A stretch of 64,000 bases of DNA from Luteibacter flocculans (GCF_023612255.1 NZ_CP063231.1:2896001-2960000); one strand, 5' to 3'; shown: positions 50,701 through 59,228, numbered from the stretch's first letter. The notes: a model not told the origin generated them from the sequence alone. Program-made: numbers and translations.

Positions 50701-51751
50701 CGAGGTTGGAATCGTTGGCCGCCGGATTGCTGTAGAGCGTACCGTCCGTCGCGCTCCACTCAGCGTATGCGTTGGGCTGGCGGGCACCGTTGCCGTTGTA
50801 GGTCGTAGGGCCGTTATCGCGCAGCAACGCACGAACCAGGCCATTGGGATTGGGAGCGCCCGAGGTATTGGCGTAGGCCGCCGCACCGACGCGGATGCGC
50901 TGATAGTTCTGCTGAATGAGGCCTTCCGGCTTGTAGTTACTGCCGTAGGCCGTGCAATTGTCTTCCGCGGTGTTCTTTTCGCACACCGAGACTTGCGCGT
51001 TATACGTCAATACGACGTTGTTGACGCCGTTGGTCTTGCCGGTCGAGGAGAAGGCCGGGTTGTTTGACACCCTGAACGTCGTGCCCAGGCCGTACGAACG
51101 GAAATACGCCACCGACCAGTTCTTGACGTCATCGCCAGCGACGTCCTTCAGACTGACGTTGTTATTGGCACCCAGACGCTTGTTCGGGAAGTTGCCTTCG
51201 TTACTCTGATTGTTGAGATTGGACCGGACCAGTACCGTGGCGGTCGCCGTGTCGACCGCGCGGTTGCCACCGGTGAGCGTCTTGCGGAACTCGTCCAGCG
51301 CCGTCATGGTCGCCCAGTTCAGCGCGTTGCCGCTCCAGTCGCCGCCGCAGCTATTGTCCGACGAAGTCAGCGTCTTGCTCGGCTTGAAATAGCCGTCCGA
51401 CGACGAATACTGGTAGCACTTCAAGGGATCGAAGTAGCCCAGGTAGTTCATGGCGGGGAAGTAGCACACGCCAAATGACGCATTGGAATCGGTGACCTTG
51501 CCACCGCAGCTGTACGACGTACTTCCGGTCACCAGCGCCACACCGGCGTTGTCGGTATACGCCGCCACCGTGCCGGTCGGGAATTCGACCGAGAGCGCGA
51601 GCATCAGATTGGCCGGTACGTTGGACGCACTGTACAACGGCAGGTTCGACAGTTTGGTATCGGCTGCCAGGCCGACGGAAGCCGGAAATCCGAGCGCCAA
51701 CAGGCCAACGAGGGCAAGCAACCGTTGAGCGACCTTGCGGAAAGAGTTCAT
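47762..51751 (-). CDS. pilY1: Type IV pilus tip-associated protein PilY1
   Basis: The 1329-residue secreted protein starts with a signal peptide (LLALVGLLALGFPASVGLA). The N-terminal half is variable, with NxxxxxDxS-rich segments. The C-terminal half is the PilY1 beta-propeller: VYVGANDGMVHAFEADFSSGGTNSLGGGGAELWAYVPN, HVFYVDQTPQAADVDFDW-like text (HHFYVDQTPQAADVDFDW), GGLGKGGKGFYGLDIT and VYVGDLQGNVWRFDLSG. It promotes pilus assembly, surface sensing and adhesion. It is the last gene of the minor-pilin operon, 31 bp after pilX. No sharply canonical EF-hand calcium loop was seen. Confidence 0.93.
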   Translation of the reverse strand: MNSFRKVAQRLLALVGLLALGFPASVGLAADTKLSNLPLYSASNVPANLMLALSVEFPTGTVAAYTDNAGVALVTGSTSYSCGGKVTDSNASFGVCYFPAMNYLGYFDPLKCYQYSSSDGYFKPSKTLTSSDNSCGGDWSGNALNWATMTALDEFRKTLTGGNRAVDTATATVLVRSNLNNQSNEGNFPNKRLGANNNVSLKDVAGDDVKNWSVAYFRSYGLGTTFRVSNNPAFSSTGKTNGVNNVVLTYNAQVSVCEKNTAEDNCTAYGSNYKPEGLIQQNYQRIRVGAAAYANTSGAPNPNGLVRALLRDNGPTTYNGNGARQPNAYAEWSATDGTLYSNPAANDSNLATGPDGTAFSQSGVINYLNKFGTNGYETYDTISELYWSALAYFMRAPLDPAYSSSLNATNSLDKAFPAFKGTKADSSDSNDPMQYKCAANAILVIGDSHTHCDRRVPSSTGPSGTNGYCAMQATETVVKGVDAGKYTTNMGNLPLIEADGNNGTASASFSAAKLGGNAAGTSFVNSGQLSTYFIAGLAYFAHTNDIRSDLTGKQTVDTYVVDVMEPGVFSGANGQEIYNTGNGSAGPNQYWLAAKYGGFADTKGDGKPSSFLTWHTNTSTVAKKDLRPDNYFVGNRPDLIVAGLASIFSNVSTTASLSASGPSVSPTRVLSDVTANAAPYNSPVAGFPIYTVTYFPGTWSGEVTGFVASAAVGADVQAATGSNTWSAQTRLDALGAYADSTSSTLGWRDIRRVFTRVGSAGKPFRWASLNATQQSNLSSDSTLLDFLRGDRSKEGTSFHIRTHLLGDIVNSQATLVQGALSTSYTDGNNPGYSAFVTAQSSRMPVVYVGANDGMVHAFEADFSSGGTNSLGGGGAELWAYVPNLVFAGPNNTPAVDGLAALANLKGATTNGYDHHFYVDQTPQAADVDFDWTVNTAGTAGTKPTTNNWHTVLVGGLGKGGKGFYGLDITTVPSAPTTTKDTTIESTIATAKSLWEFTDSTMGYTYARPLIAKTRKYGWVVIATSGYNNADGKGYLYVINVKTGTLLEKIATTTGSTTSPIGLSRPSAYIKDVTDNTVEQVYVGDLQGNVWRFDLSGTGAYPSPVILAKLTDPSGGAQPITTAPRIELNYDSTGTGTRRWVFVGTGKFLDSSDLTDTQTQTMYALRDGTGVSPNPISTPITRANLRQNNLVDNLNIQDADYGWYYDLTGTAPGTGGATERIVVDPDAVAGIFSINWGTLIPTADPCALSGAVYSAAYDSGQSNLLSSTGQSVKFLTANTAITNLQMVQLPNNGKFVLLYGQTGQSPQTANMVQPGNSALLQRTNWREILD

Positions 51752-51782
51752 GCGCGTATCCCGAGAGAGGCCAGGGTCATGG

Positions 51783-52400
51783 TCAGCGGAGGATCGTTTG
51801 GACGTAGGCGACCGCGTTTCGCTGGCCGTCCACGCGCACCGTCAGGCGAAACGCGGCGGCCGAGCCGGTCGTGTTGAACGGGATGCCGGGATCGGTCGTG
51901 AGATTCGAACTGGTGCCGCCACTGATCGCCGTACCCGGCACGATGCACGTGTTGATGGTCGCTGGCGTATTGGATGTAGGGCAGAGGCGCTCCACGACGT
52001 AGTAAACGTCGTTCTTCGTGTCACTCTGATCCATCTTCACGACAGCGCCCTGCGTCTTGTTGAGCAGGATGTCGGGGATGTCCGGGCGTGTGGTCGACGT
52101 ATGCGCCTGCAACGACGCGTAGTACCCCATGCTCGGATTGTCCGAGTTACTCACTGGCGGCGCAAACGACGACTCGAGCTTGGTGCGGATGTCCTGGTAC
52201 GCGCGCTCCGCCTCCTGCATGGCGCCCTGCCGGAAGGTCATGCTGCCCGCGATGGAATTGGCGGTGTCGACGGAACGCATGAGTGCCATGGCGGCGAGCA
52301 AGGTGGCAACCAACACCACCAGCGCGATCAACGTGGCGATCATGCCCTTCTGGCGCGATGCGGCGCCGAGGCGACTGTAGGAAGACATGGACTTGGACAT
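51783..52400 (-). CDS. pilX: Minor pilin assembly protein PilX
   Basis: The 205-residue protein has a prepilin-like N-terminus, SRQKGMIATLIALVVLVATLLAAMALMRSVDTANSIAGSMTFRQGAMQEAERA. As usual for PilX the cleavage Gly is followed by a hydrophobic helix without the Glu at position 5. The QxxxxxAExA segment is typical. It forms part of the pilus priming tip complex with PilV, PilW, FimT and PilY1. It sits between pilW (10 bp) and pilY1 in the operon. Confidence 0.88.
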   Translation of the reverse strand: MSKSMSSYSRLGAASRQKGMIATLIALVVLVATLLAAMALMRSVDTANSIAGSMTFRQGAMQEAERAYQDIRTKLESSFAPPVSNSDNPSMGYYASLQAHTSTTRPDIPDILLNKTQGAVVKMDQSDTKNDVYYVVERLCPTSNTPATINTCIVPGTAISGGTSSNLTTDPGIPFNTTGSAAAFRLTVRVDGQRNAVAYVQTILR

Positions 52401-52410
52401 GGGCCGGTCC

Positions 52411-53601
52411 TCAGAAGAACTTGGTGATCAGGTTGTTGCGGACGGGGATGACCAGGTCGTACACCTTGTAGCGATACGTGGGATCCGTCGTTACCGAGTA
52501 CTGCAACGTCGCGTCGAGATCGCCGAACAGCGTCAGCGTCGTGGACCCGGTGTAGCCGATGTACGCCACGTCCGACGACGCCGCACTGGCAGGCGCCGCA
52601 CGTTCCTGCTGCCGGCTACGCACCACCACGGCAATGCGGATGGCACGAATGCGCGAGCGCGCGTTGTTCGCGTCTTGCGTGTCGGGCGTCGGCGTCAGGG
52701 CGGCGATGCCCCAGGTCGTGCCGGTGGGCTTCACCCACGAATCCACCGTGACATCACTCGGTGTAGCCGCCAGGCCATATAGCGTCTTCAGCTGCACGAC
52801 GTTGTCCGCCAGCGGATATGGCGCGATGCTCGCGCCTGACGCGGCGCCGCGCTGGAGCAGGTCGTATCCCACCAGCGAATTGTTGGTCTGATTCACGCTG
52901 AACAGCGTGACGGCAGGGTTCACGCCCATGTCGAAGATGTAGGCAGACAAGGAGGCCGTGTAATGCGCGGGCGCCGAGAAGCCATCCGATGCGCTGCCCG
53001 CCGTGTCGAGGCCGATCGACGTACCGTTGACCGTGCTGACGAGGCCGAACGTGCACTTGCCCGACTTGTCGGACATCAGCAGGTATTCGCCCGGGAAGAT
53101 CGCCATCGTGTTGTCGACCGTGACTGTCGTGCCCGATGCGGAGACCATGTTGGTACGGAAGGTGCGCGCAATCGGATTGCCGCGCACGATGCCGATGACG
53201 TCCGCCTTGTCGCCCGTACCGGCAGCGACCAGCACGGGTACGGCGCGCGTGGTCAGCGGCCAGTTGTCGAACGGCGCGGCGAGGGCTGCCGTCAGCGGCA
53301 GGCGCTTCGTACCGCCCGACCAGGCATCGATCGCGCAGCCCCAGATGCCGTAGTTGCGCCCCTGGACGAGCGCCGAACCCGCCGTGCGGATCTCGCGCTC
53401 AAGCATGAAGGTGGAAAAGCTGCCGTTCTGCTGCGCATCGCTGCCGTTCGTGGTGGTGCGCTTCTGCGATTCATAGGCCGAGAAAGCGGCCATCATGCCG
53501 AGCGTGCAGATGATCGAAATGACGATGCCGACCATCAGCTCGATCAGCGAGAATCCGCGCGTAGCCGAAAGCAGACGCGAGTGCATACGAGAAGGTGTCA
53601 T
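52411..53601 (-). CDS. pilW: Minor pilin PilW
   Basis: The 396-residue minor pilin has the prepilin leader and helix SATRGFSLIELMVGIVISIICTLGMMAAFSAYESQKRTT, with cleavage after Gly and the expected Glu at position 5. The large C-terminal globular domain carries PilW-type text such as RRIRAIRIAVVVRSRQQE. ATG 53601 is preferred over the GTG two codons upstream. The 10-bp gaps on both sides support tight cotranscription with pilV and pilX. Confidence 0.9.
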   Translation of the reverse strand: MTPSRMHSRLLSATRGFSLIELMVGIVISIICTLGMMAAFSAYESQKRTTTNGSDAQQNGSFSTFMLEREIRTAGSALVQGRNYGIWGCAIDAWSGGTKRLPLTAALAAPFDNWPLTTRAVPVLVAAGTGDKADVIGIVRGNPIARTFRTNMVSASGTTVTVDNTMAIFPGEYLLMSDKSGKCTFGLVSTVNGTSIGLDTAGSASDGFSAPAHYTASLSAYIFDMGVNPAVTLFSVNQTNNSLVGYDLLQRGAASGASIAPYPLADNVVQLKTLYGLAATPSDVTVDSWVKPTGTTWGIAALTPTPDTQDANNARSRIRAIRIAVVVRSRQQERAAPASAASSDVAYIGYTGSTTLTLFGDLDATLQYSVTTDPTYRYKVYDLVIPVRNNLITKFF

Positions 53602-53611
53602 GTGCACGCGC

Positions 53612-54046
53612 CTATTGCTGGATCTGGGAGATGGTGATGTATTGATGCGGGCTCGTTTCCTGCGGAGCCTGCCACTTGACGGTGATCGTCACGAGATTGT
53701 TCGTGCCCACGGTGACGGTGGGCGGGTTGGCCGCCACGCCTGGAAGGCAATTGGTCAGCACCTTTGCCTTGGCGCAATCGACGAGGTTGTCGCGCCACGC
53801 CACATAGGCCGTACCGCCAGTCACGTAATCGGTCGCGAGCGTCGAAGGCACCGCGCCCCACATGTCGGCAATGAGACGGTCCGCAAGCAGCGCCGCATCG
53901 GTACGGTACTTGGCATCACCGCCGAGCTTGGTCGCACTGGCCTGCAGCGCCACGATGCCCAGAATGCCGAACGAAAAGATGAGCACCGCGATAAGGGCAT
54001 CGAGCAGGACGAAGCCACGGGTGTCGGCGTGACGAGGACGATTCAT
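53612..54046 (-). CDS. pilV: Minor pilin PilV
   Basis: The 144-residue protein has the leader NRPRHADTRGFVLLDALIAVLIFSFGILGIVALQASATKLGGDAKYRTDAA. The helix carries Asp rather than Glu at position 5 after the cleavage Gly. ALLADRLIADMWG and the PilV-like C-terminus complete it. The start MNRPRHAD is chosen because it gives a normal short leader. It lies between fimT and pilW. Confidence 0.88.
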   Translation of the reverse strand: MNRPRHADTRGFVLLDALIAVLIFSFGILGIVALQASATKLGGDAKYRTDAALLADRLIADMWGAVPSTLATDYVTGGTAYVAWRDNLVDCAKAKVLTNCLPGVAANPPTVTVGTNNLVTITVKWQAPQETSPHQYITISQIQQ

Positions 54047-54054
54047 GGCGATTC

Positions 54055-54648
54055 CTAGTTGCTCTTGCACGACTGCGCATTCGTGGCCGCGAGCGTCGCG
54101 TCCGGGTCGCACATGCGGACCATGCCGCCGGCCGAGATCAGAATGACCAGGCGACGCCCCGCGTCGTTGGCGCCGGCCACGTCGATGCGCTTCAAGGGGG
54201 TGGTGCCCGTAGCGAACGGCCGGGCCAACGGATCGAACGTGATGCCGCCCGGGATACCGCCCGTCAACGTCGTCGTGGTCGTCGTCTGGGACGCAGCGGT
54301 GGTGCTGCCGGTGAGCTTGACCAGGGCTTCGGTGCCACCGCGCTGCTCGATGAGGGTGGCGGCGTTAGGGGTGGTGTCGGCGCAGGTTCCCGTGCCCGAG
54401 GTTACTTGGCAGACCTGCCACGATGCCGAGTTGGCGGAAGACAATTCGAAACGCACCCAGGTACCACGCTGGGCGGCTTCGTTGCGCGCAACGCGCAACC
54501 CGTTCTGAATCGACTCGCTCGCCGAGCGAATCCGCGAGTTGTTCATCCAGTCACGAAAATTCGGCGTGGCGATGGCGAGCAGAATGGCGACCACCGCAAT
54601 GGTCACCATCAGCTCGATCAGGGAAAAGCCCCGGGCCGCGCGCCGCAT
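54055..54648 (-). CDS. fimT: GspH/FimT-family pseudopilin
   Basis: The 197-residue protein has the leader RRAARGFSLIELMVTIAVVAILLAIATPNFRDWMNNSRIRSASESIQNGLRVARNEAAQRGTWVRF. FRDWMNNSRIRSASESIQNGLRxARxEAxxR is the GspH/FimT signature. The start overlaps the stop of pilE (shared base at 54648), so it should be translationally coupled to pilE. It belongs to the pilus priming complex. Confidence 0.9.
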   Translation of the reverse strand: MRRAARGFSLIELMVTIAVVAILLAIATPNFRDWMNNSRIRSASESIQNGLRVARNEAAQRGTWVRFELSSANSASWQVCQVTSGTGTCADTTPNAATLIEQRGGTEALVKLTGSTTAASQTTTTTTLTGGIPGGITFDPLARPFATGTTPLKRIDVAGANDAGRRLVILISAGGMVRMCDPDATLAATNAQSCKSN

Positions 54649-55106
54649 CACGAGCAGCTTCCGTCCCTGCGGATGGTCCAGCAGGTGGTGCTGGCCGTCC
54701 ATTTGGGAGGCGTGCCAGTCGTCTTACGCGTATTGGTCTGGTCGATGTAATACTGGAATCCCGCAACGGCCGTGCCAGCAATCCCACTCGCCTGTGCCGA
54801 CCATGTCTGCCCGTTGCTGGCGGGCGAGCAGGTATAGCTGAACTTCGTCGACGCGGGCATGGACGCGCCGCAGTCGCCGTTCGGCTTCTGATACGAACGA
54901 TTGTCCTGGTAGTACTGCTCCTGTGCGGTGCGCACGGCCGACAGCCCCGCCTGCGCCTCGGTGAGATAACCGCGGATCAAGTAGTCCCGATAGATGGGCA
55001 CGGCGATGGCTGCCAGGATGGCGATGATCGCGACCACGATCATGAGTTCGATCAGGGTAAAACCCGACGATGCGCGGCTGGCCCGCGACAGAATGCGTTG
55101 CTTCAC
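54648..55106 (-). CDS. pilE: Type IV pilus minor pilin PilE
   Basis: The 152-residue pilin has the leader [71 protein letters not shown], typical of PilE. Conserved cysteines in GDCGAS, YTCSP and the C-terminal [13 protein letters not shown] can form the D-loop disulfide. The GTG at 55106 is chosen because GGGGGA lies five bases upstream; the earlier TTG at 55118 has no such site. It is the first gene of the operon here. Confidence 0.86.
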   Translation of the reverse strand: MKQRILSRASRASSGFTLIELMIVVAIIAILAAIAVPIYRDYLIRGYLTEAQAGLSAVRTAQEQYYQDNRSYQKPNGDCGASMPASTKFSYTCSPASNGQTWSAQASGIAGTAVAGFQYYIDQTNTRKTTGTPPKWTASTTCWTIRRDGSCS

Positions 55107-55204
55107 GATGTCCCCCAACTGGGCCGGATCCGGCAGGCGTAACGTAGTCCGTCGCCGTGAGGCTATCCAGCGTCCGCGGACGAGCGGCGGGAATTGCCCG
55201 ATGA

Positions 55205-55486
<282 letters not shown>

Positions 55487-55575
55487 ACGGAACATTTCCG
55501 ATGCGACACCACAACCTGCACCGACACACTGGCGTCGCGTCGGTATAACGCAGCGGTCACGGTATCGCGGTGAGA

Positions 55576-55866
55576 ATGAGCGGGCTAAGACAGGAGTTCG
55601 TCCCCGTGCTCGCGCAGTATGTTTTCACTCCCGCTGACACCCCTTTCCGCATCGTGCGCCACGGTCATCGCTGGCGCGCCCTTCGCGACGACATAGAAGT
55701 CGGTCGCTATGAAACGCCGGAGGAAGCGATTCGCGACCTCCGCACGTTCTATCCGGAGGCTCGCCTGCCCCGTCGCCTGAGCGACTGGCGGTTTTTGCCC
55801 GACGCCCCGCTCGCCCACCTGCCGCCGCCCAGCGCCGCAGCGCTGGCTCGCCTAGCGATGGCTTAG
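55576..55866 (+). CDS. Small hypothetical protein
   Basis: The 96-residue product begins MSGLRQEFVPVLAQYVFTPADTPFRIVRHGHRWRALRDDIEVGRYETPEEAIRDLRTFYPEARLP. It is rich in Arg and Pro with a mixed alpha/beta pattern. A GTG two codons upstream (55570) is an alternative start. It is not recognised. It is convergent with the downstream GNAT gene, with 20 bp between stops. Confidence 0.55.
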   Translation: MSGLRQEFVPVLAQYVFTPADTPFRIVRHGHRWRALRDDIEVGRYETPEEAIRDLRTFYPEARLPRRLSDWRFLPDAPLAHLPPPSAAALARLAMA

Positions 55867-55886
55867 TTTCTAGTAGTGGCGGGGCG

Positions 55887-56444
55887 CTAGCCGCCCTGCC
55901 ACTCCGTCGCAAGCATCGCGAAGATGACGTCGTCCACCCATTCCCCGCGAAAGCGATAGCTCGCGACGTGATGCGCTTCCTGACGAAAGCCCAGCGAGCG
56001 CAGCAAGGCCATGCTGGCTGCATTGCGTGGGTCCACCGAGCCCACGGCACGGCGATAACCCCATTCGCGGAACGCCAGATCGATCGCCCTATCCAGCGCC
56101 TCGCGCGCATAGCCCCTACCCTGGCGGTCGGGATGCAATGTGACGCCAAACTCGATGGCGTCGTCGGTCGTGCCCGGGAAATGGATACCGATATCCCCGA
56201 TCAGCTCGGACGAATCGCGATCCCGGATCGCCAGTTGGCACCAGCTCTCCGGTGAGCCGAAGACCTGCGCGGCTTGTGTCGCGATGAACGCTTCCGCCTG
56301 AGCGAGATCGGTAGGCCACCAGCCCTGATACCGCGCGACGTTCGCGTCGCTGCGGTAGTCGTACAGCGCCGTCGCATCCGCAGGCAGCAGGCGATTCAGG
56401 CGCAGGCGCGCGGTGAGAAACTCGGGAGACGTGGGCATGTTCAT
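55887..56444 (-). CDS. GNAT family N-acetyltransferase
   Basis: The 185-residue protein is RimJ/RimL-like: SPEFLTARLRLNRLLPADATALYDYRSDANVARYQGW, IELGVTLHPDRQGRGYAREALDRAIDLAFREWGYRRA-like text (IEFGVTLHPDRQGRGYAREALD), and SVDPRNAASMALLRSLGF. The Q-x-x-G-x-G/A acetyl-CoA site is QGRGYA. WCQLAIRDRDSSELIGDIGIHF supplies the beta-bulge strand. The acceptor is unknown; acetylation of ribosomal proteins or small molecules is common in the family. Confidence 0.88.
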   Translation of the reverse strand: MNMPTSPEFLTARLRLNRLLPADATALYDYRSDANVARYQGWWPTDLAQAEAFIATQAAQVFGSPESWCQLAIRDRDSSELIGDIGIHFPGTTDDAIEFGVTLHPDRQGRGYAREALDRAIDLAFREWGYRRAVGSVDPRNAASMALLRSLGFRQEAHHVASYRFRGEWVDDVIFAMLATEWQGG

Positions 56445-56482
56445 GCCGCCTATCGTCGACGACCGAGATCGGTCCTCGCAAC

Positions 56483-56905
56483 TCATGCCGCCGAGTTGCG
56501 CTCCGCATAGGCAACACGCGCCGCCTCGATCTCCGCTCGATGCTTCTCGGCCCATAGCCACACGTTGCAGAAGGCCGCACCGAGACCGAGGCCGATGGGT
56601 GTGAGTTCGTATTCGACGCGAGGCGGCACGACCGGATACACCGTTCGCGTGACCAGCCCGTCGGCTTCCATCTGCCGCAAGGTCTTGGTCAGCATCTTCT
56701 GGCTGACGTCTCCAATCAACTCGGCCAGGCGACCGAAGCGAAGGCGCCCATGGTCGGCCAGCACCTCTAGGGTGAGCATCGTCCATCGGTCCGCCACGCG
56801 GTCGATGATGCCTCTTACCAGGGCGTCGAGTTCGGCGTCGGTGCGGGTCTCACCCAGGGCGCGGCAGGGTTCGTCGTAGGTTTTCTTAGCAGGCTTCGGT
56901 GCCAT
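56483..56905 (-). CDS. HxlR-family transcriptional regulator
   Basis: The 140-residue winged-helix protein contains GIIDRVADRWTMLTLEVLADHGRLRFGRLAELIGDVSQKMLTKTLRQMEADGLVTRTVYPVVPPRVEYELTPIGLGL. RFxxLxxxIGxVSQKMLTxTLRxLExDGLVxRxVYPxVPPxVEYxLT is the HxlR hallmark. It is divergent from a short-chain dehydrogenase, with inverted repeats between them, and probably represses that gene in response to a reactive small molecule. ATG 56905 was chosen. Confidence 0.9.
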   Translation of the reverse strand: MAPKPAKKTYDEPCRALGETRTDAELDALVRGIIDRVADRWTMLTLEVLADHGRLRFGRLAELIGDVSQKMLTKTLRQMEADGLVTRTVYPVVPPRVEYELTPIGLGLGAAFCNVWLWAEKHRAEIEAARVAYAERNSAA

Positions 56906-56918
56906 CGCACGCCCATAG

Positions 56919-56960
56919 TTTCCAAAAGGAAAGTATGGAACTTTTCGGCGCCTACTTTCC
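56919..56960. promoter_or_regulatory. Inverted-repeat operator region for the HxlR regulator
   Basis: TTTCC-AAAA-GGAAA (56919-56932) is a short palindrome, and GGAAAGTA (56928-56935) is repeated inverted as TACTTTCC (56953-56960), centres about 25 bp apart. The block lies in the HxlR/SDR divergent promoter gap and matches the symmetric, AT-rich sites expected for HxlR dimers. Confidence 0.6.
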
Positions 56961-57014
56961 ACGGGATCGTAGGCGGCCTAGCCTTGGCGCATCCCTTCCC
57001 ACCAAGGAGCAGCG

Positions 57015-57779
57015 ATGGACATCAAGGGCAACACTATTCTCATCACCGGCGGCGGTTCGGGCATCGGGCGCGCTCTCGCCGAAGCCTTTCACACGCGCGG
57101 CAACCAGGTCGTGATCGCCGGGCGTCGGCAAGCCGCGCTGGATGCCACGACGACAGCCAACCCCGGCATGCGGTCCGCCCTGTTGGATATCGAAGATCCG
57201 GCATCGATTCGCGACTTCGCCAGCCGCATGCGGCGCGACTTCCCTGCCTTGAACGTGGTCGTCCACAACGCGGGCATCATGCGTCCGGAACGGTTGACAG
57301 ACGGCAACGTCGCCGACGCGGAAGCGATCGTCACGACCAATCTGCTCGGGCCCATTCGCCTCAACGCGGCGCTGATGGCGCACCTGCTCGCCCAGCCGAA
57401 AGCCACGATCATGACCGTCTCGTCTGGCCTCGCCTTCCTGCCGATGGCATTGACGCCCACCTATTGCGCCACGAAGGCCGCGATCCACTCCTATTCCGAA
57501 TCGTTACGCTACCAGCTGAAGGACACGTCGGTGCAGGTGATCGAACTGGTGCCGCCTTATGTCCAGACGGAGCTGATGGGCGAGCGACAGAAAGACGATC
57601 CGAACGCGATGCCGCTCGATGCGTTCATTACCGAGGTGATGCAGCTTCTGGAGAGCACGCCCGACGCGCACGAGATTCTCGTCGAGCGGGTGAAGCCGCT
57701 GCGCTTCGCCGAAGCAAACGGTGGGTACGCCGGATTCTTCAAGCAGTTCAACGACAACGTGGCCGATCACGCGCCATGA
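57015..57779 (+). CDS. Short-chain dehydrogenase/reductase (DltE-like)
   Basis: The 254-residue NAD(P)-dependent oxidoreductase has the Rossmann motif ILITGGGSGIGRALAEAF, the structural NAG in VVHNAGIMRPE, active-site Ser in TVSSGLAFLPMALTPTYCATKAA, and the YCATK motif, where Tyr and Lys are catalytic. The C-terminal half is typical of the DltE-like subgroup. It is divergent from hxlR-like gene and likely its target. A strong terminator follows. The substrate is not known. Confidence 0.88.
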   Translation: MDIKGNTILITGGGSGIGRALAEAFHTRGNQVVIAGRRQAALDATTTANPGMRSALLDIEDPASIRDFASRMRRDFPALNVVVHNAGIMRPERLTDGNVADAEAIVTTNLLGPIRLNAALMAHLLAQPKATIMTVSSGLAFLPMALTPTYCATKAAIHSYSESLRYQLKDTSVQVIELVPPYVQTELMGERQKDDPNAMPLDAFITEVMQLLESTPDAHEILVERVKPLRFAEANGGYAGFFKQFNDNVADHAP

Positions 57780-57790
57780 CGTGAACGACA

Positions 57791-57827
57791 GACATAAAAA
57801 AACCCGCGAGAGCGGGTTTCTTTATGT
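57791..57827. terminator. Bidirectional Rho-independent terminator
   Basis: GACATAAA...AACCCGC-GAGA-GCGGGTT...TTTATGTC is an extended palindrome with A and T tracts on both sides. It serves the dehydrogenase on the plus strand and the tRNA-Thr on the minus strand. Confidence 0.9.
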
Positions 57828-57867
57828 CTTCCGGGACCGCGCCAGCGGCAATCCGGGAAGCAATCTG

Positions 57868-57943
57868 TGGTGCCGGAAATAGGAATCGAACCTACGACCT
57901 CATCATTACGAATGACGCGCTCTACCAACTGAGCTATTCCGGC
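57868..57943 (-). tRNA. tRNA-Thr (anticodon CGT)
   Basis: The minus strand begins GCCGGAATAGCTCAGTTGGT and ends TTCGATTCCTATTTCCGGCA plus an encoded CCA. The anticodon loop TTCGTAA, closed by stem CGTCA/TGATG (one G-T wobble), gives anticodon CGT for codon ACG. Length is 76 bases. Confidence 0.95.
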
Positions 57944-57953
57944 GAGAAGCGGA

Positions 57954-57982
57954 ATTCTAGGGAACCCGGCGTCGTGGCGCAA
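57954..57982 (-). promoter_or_regulatory. Promoter of tRNA-Thr
   Basis: On the minus strand TTGCGC and TAGAAT are separated by 17 bp, ending about 10 bp before the tRNA 5' end. The site lies in the 42-bp gap after the ispH stop. Confidence 0.65.
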
Positions 57983-57985
57983 GCC

Positions 57986-58927
57986 TCAGCTTGCCAGGCG
58001 GAGCTCCTTGGGCAGGGCGAAGGTGATGTTTTCTGCCTCGCCGTCCAGTTCCCGCACGCTGCCAGCGCCCCAGGATTGCAGGCGCGCGATCACTTCCTGC
58101 ACCAGTTTCTCCGGGGCGGAGGCACCCGCCGTGACACCAATGCGCGAGGCGCCGTCCAGCCAACTGCGCTCGATGTGTTCGGCGCCGTCGATCAGGTAGG
58201 AGGTCACCCCCTGCTTCTCGGCCAGCTCCTTGAGCCGGTTCGAGTTGGAACTGTTCACCGAGCCCACCACGAGCACGAGATCCACGGCGTCGGCCAGGCG
58301 GCGTACCGCATCCTGACGGTTCTGCGTGGCGTAGCAGATGTCGTCCTTGCGCGGACCTTCGATGTTGATGAACTTGGCGCGCAGCGCGCCGATGATGGCG
58401 ATGGTGTCGTCCACCGAGAGCGTGGTCTGGGTGACGAAGGCGAGGCGATCCGGCTGCGACGGGCGCAAGGCGGCCACGTCTTCCACCGATTCCACGAGAT
58501 AGATGTGCCCACTGTTGGCGGGGTTCCACTGCCCCATCGTGCCTTCCACTTCGGGGTGGCCGGCATGACCGATCAGCACCACGTCGTGGCCCGCCCGGCC
58601 CAGGCGCGCGACTTCCATGTGGACCTTGGTGACCAGCGGACAGGTAGCGTCGAAGACGTTGAGACGGCGACGGTCGGCTTCCTCGCGCACCGCCTTGGGC
58701 ACGCCGTGGGCACTGAAGATCACGGTGGCGCCGTCGGGCACTTCGTCGAGTTCTTCCACGAAGACGGCGCCATCGGCGCGCAGGCGCTCCACGACGTAGC
58801 GGTTGTGGACCACCTCGTGGCGCACGTAGATGGGCGCACCATATGACTCAAGAGCGCGCTCGACGATAGCGATGGCGCGATCGACGCCGGCACAGAAACC
58901 ACGGGGGTTGGCGAGGAGGATGTCCAA
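57986..58927 (-). CDS. ispH: 4-hydroxy-3-methylbut-2-enyl diphosphate reductase
   Basis: The 313-residue iron-sulfur enzyme makes IPP and DMAPP in the last step of the MEP pathway. The three cluster cysteines are in [27 protein letters not shown] and, near the end of the conserved region, [20 protein letters not shown] and [14 protein letters not shown] carry conserved histidines, and [18 protein letters not shown] and TAGASAPE complete the signature. It follows lspA at a distance of about 300 bp filled with REP elements, in the standard murJ-ribF-ileS-lspA-ispH order. Confidence 0.96.
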   Translation of the reverse strand: MDILLANPRGFCAGVDRAIAIVERALESYGAPIYVRHEVVHNRYVVERLRADGAVFVEELDEVPDGATVIFSAHGVPKAVREEADRRRLNVFDATCPLVTKVHMEVARLGRAGHDVVLIGHAGHPEVEGTMGQWNPANSGHIYLVESVEDVAALRPSQPDRLAFVTQTTLSVDDTIAIIGALRAKFINIEGPRKDDICYATQNRQDAVRRLADAVDLVLVVGSVNSSNSNRLKELAEKQGVTSYLIDGAEHIERSWLDGASRIGVTAGASAPEKLVQEVIARLQSWGAGSVRELDGEAENITFALPKELRLAS

Positions 58928-59019
58928 GGGAACCTCGGGTGGCCGCAGAGGGCCGTGATAGCGGGCTGGGCGCCTAAGGGCGCGGAACGAGGCGATTATC
59001 GCACGACCAGCCAGTCAGG

Positions 59020-59222
59020 ACCTGTGTGGGAGCCCCCATGGCGGCGAGAAGCCCACGAAGCGAGGGTAGGAGCCACCCTGGTGGCGAAAAGCCAACGAAG
59101 CGGTGTAGCGGTGAGGAAGGCCCCCATCGCCAGCAGGCTGGCTCCCACCGGCAAGTGGCTCCCACCGGCAAGTGGATTCCACCGCAAGCGTTTCCTCGCC
59201 GCCATGGCGGCTCCCACAAGGG
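59020..59222. repeat. REP-type palindrome cluster
   Basis: The 301-bp gap between lspA and ispH contains GTGGGAGCCCCCATGGCGGC, GTAGGAGCCACCCTGGTGGC, then CGCCAGCAGGCTGGCTCCCAC, a short CACCGGCAAGTGG duplication, and CGCCGCCATGGCGGCTCCCAC. Each shows dyad symmetry. No gene is visible. The elements separate lspA and ispH, which are on the same strand, and could mark a processing or termination point. Confidence 0.82.
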
Positions 59223-59228
59223 ATGCAA

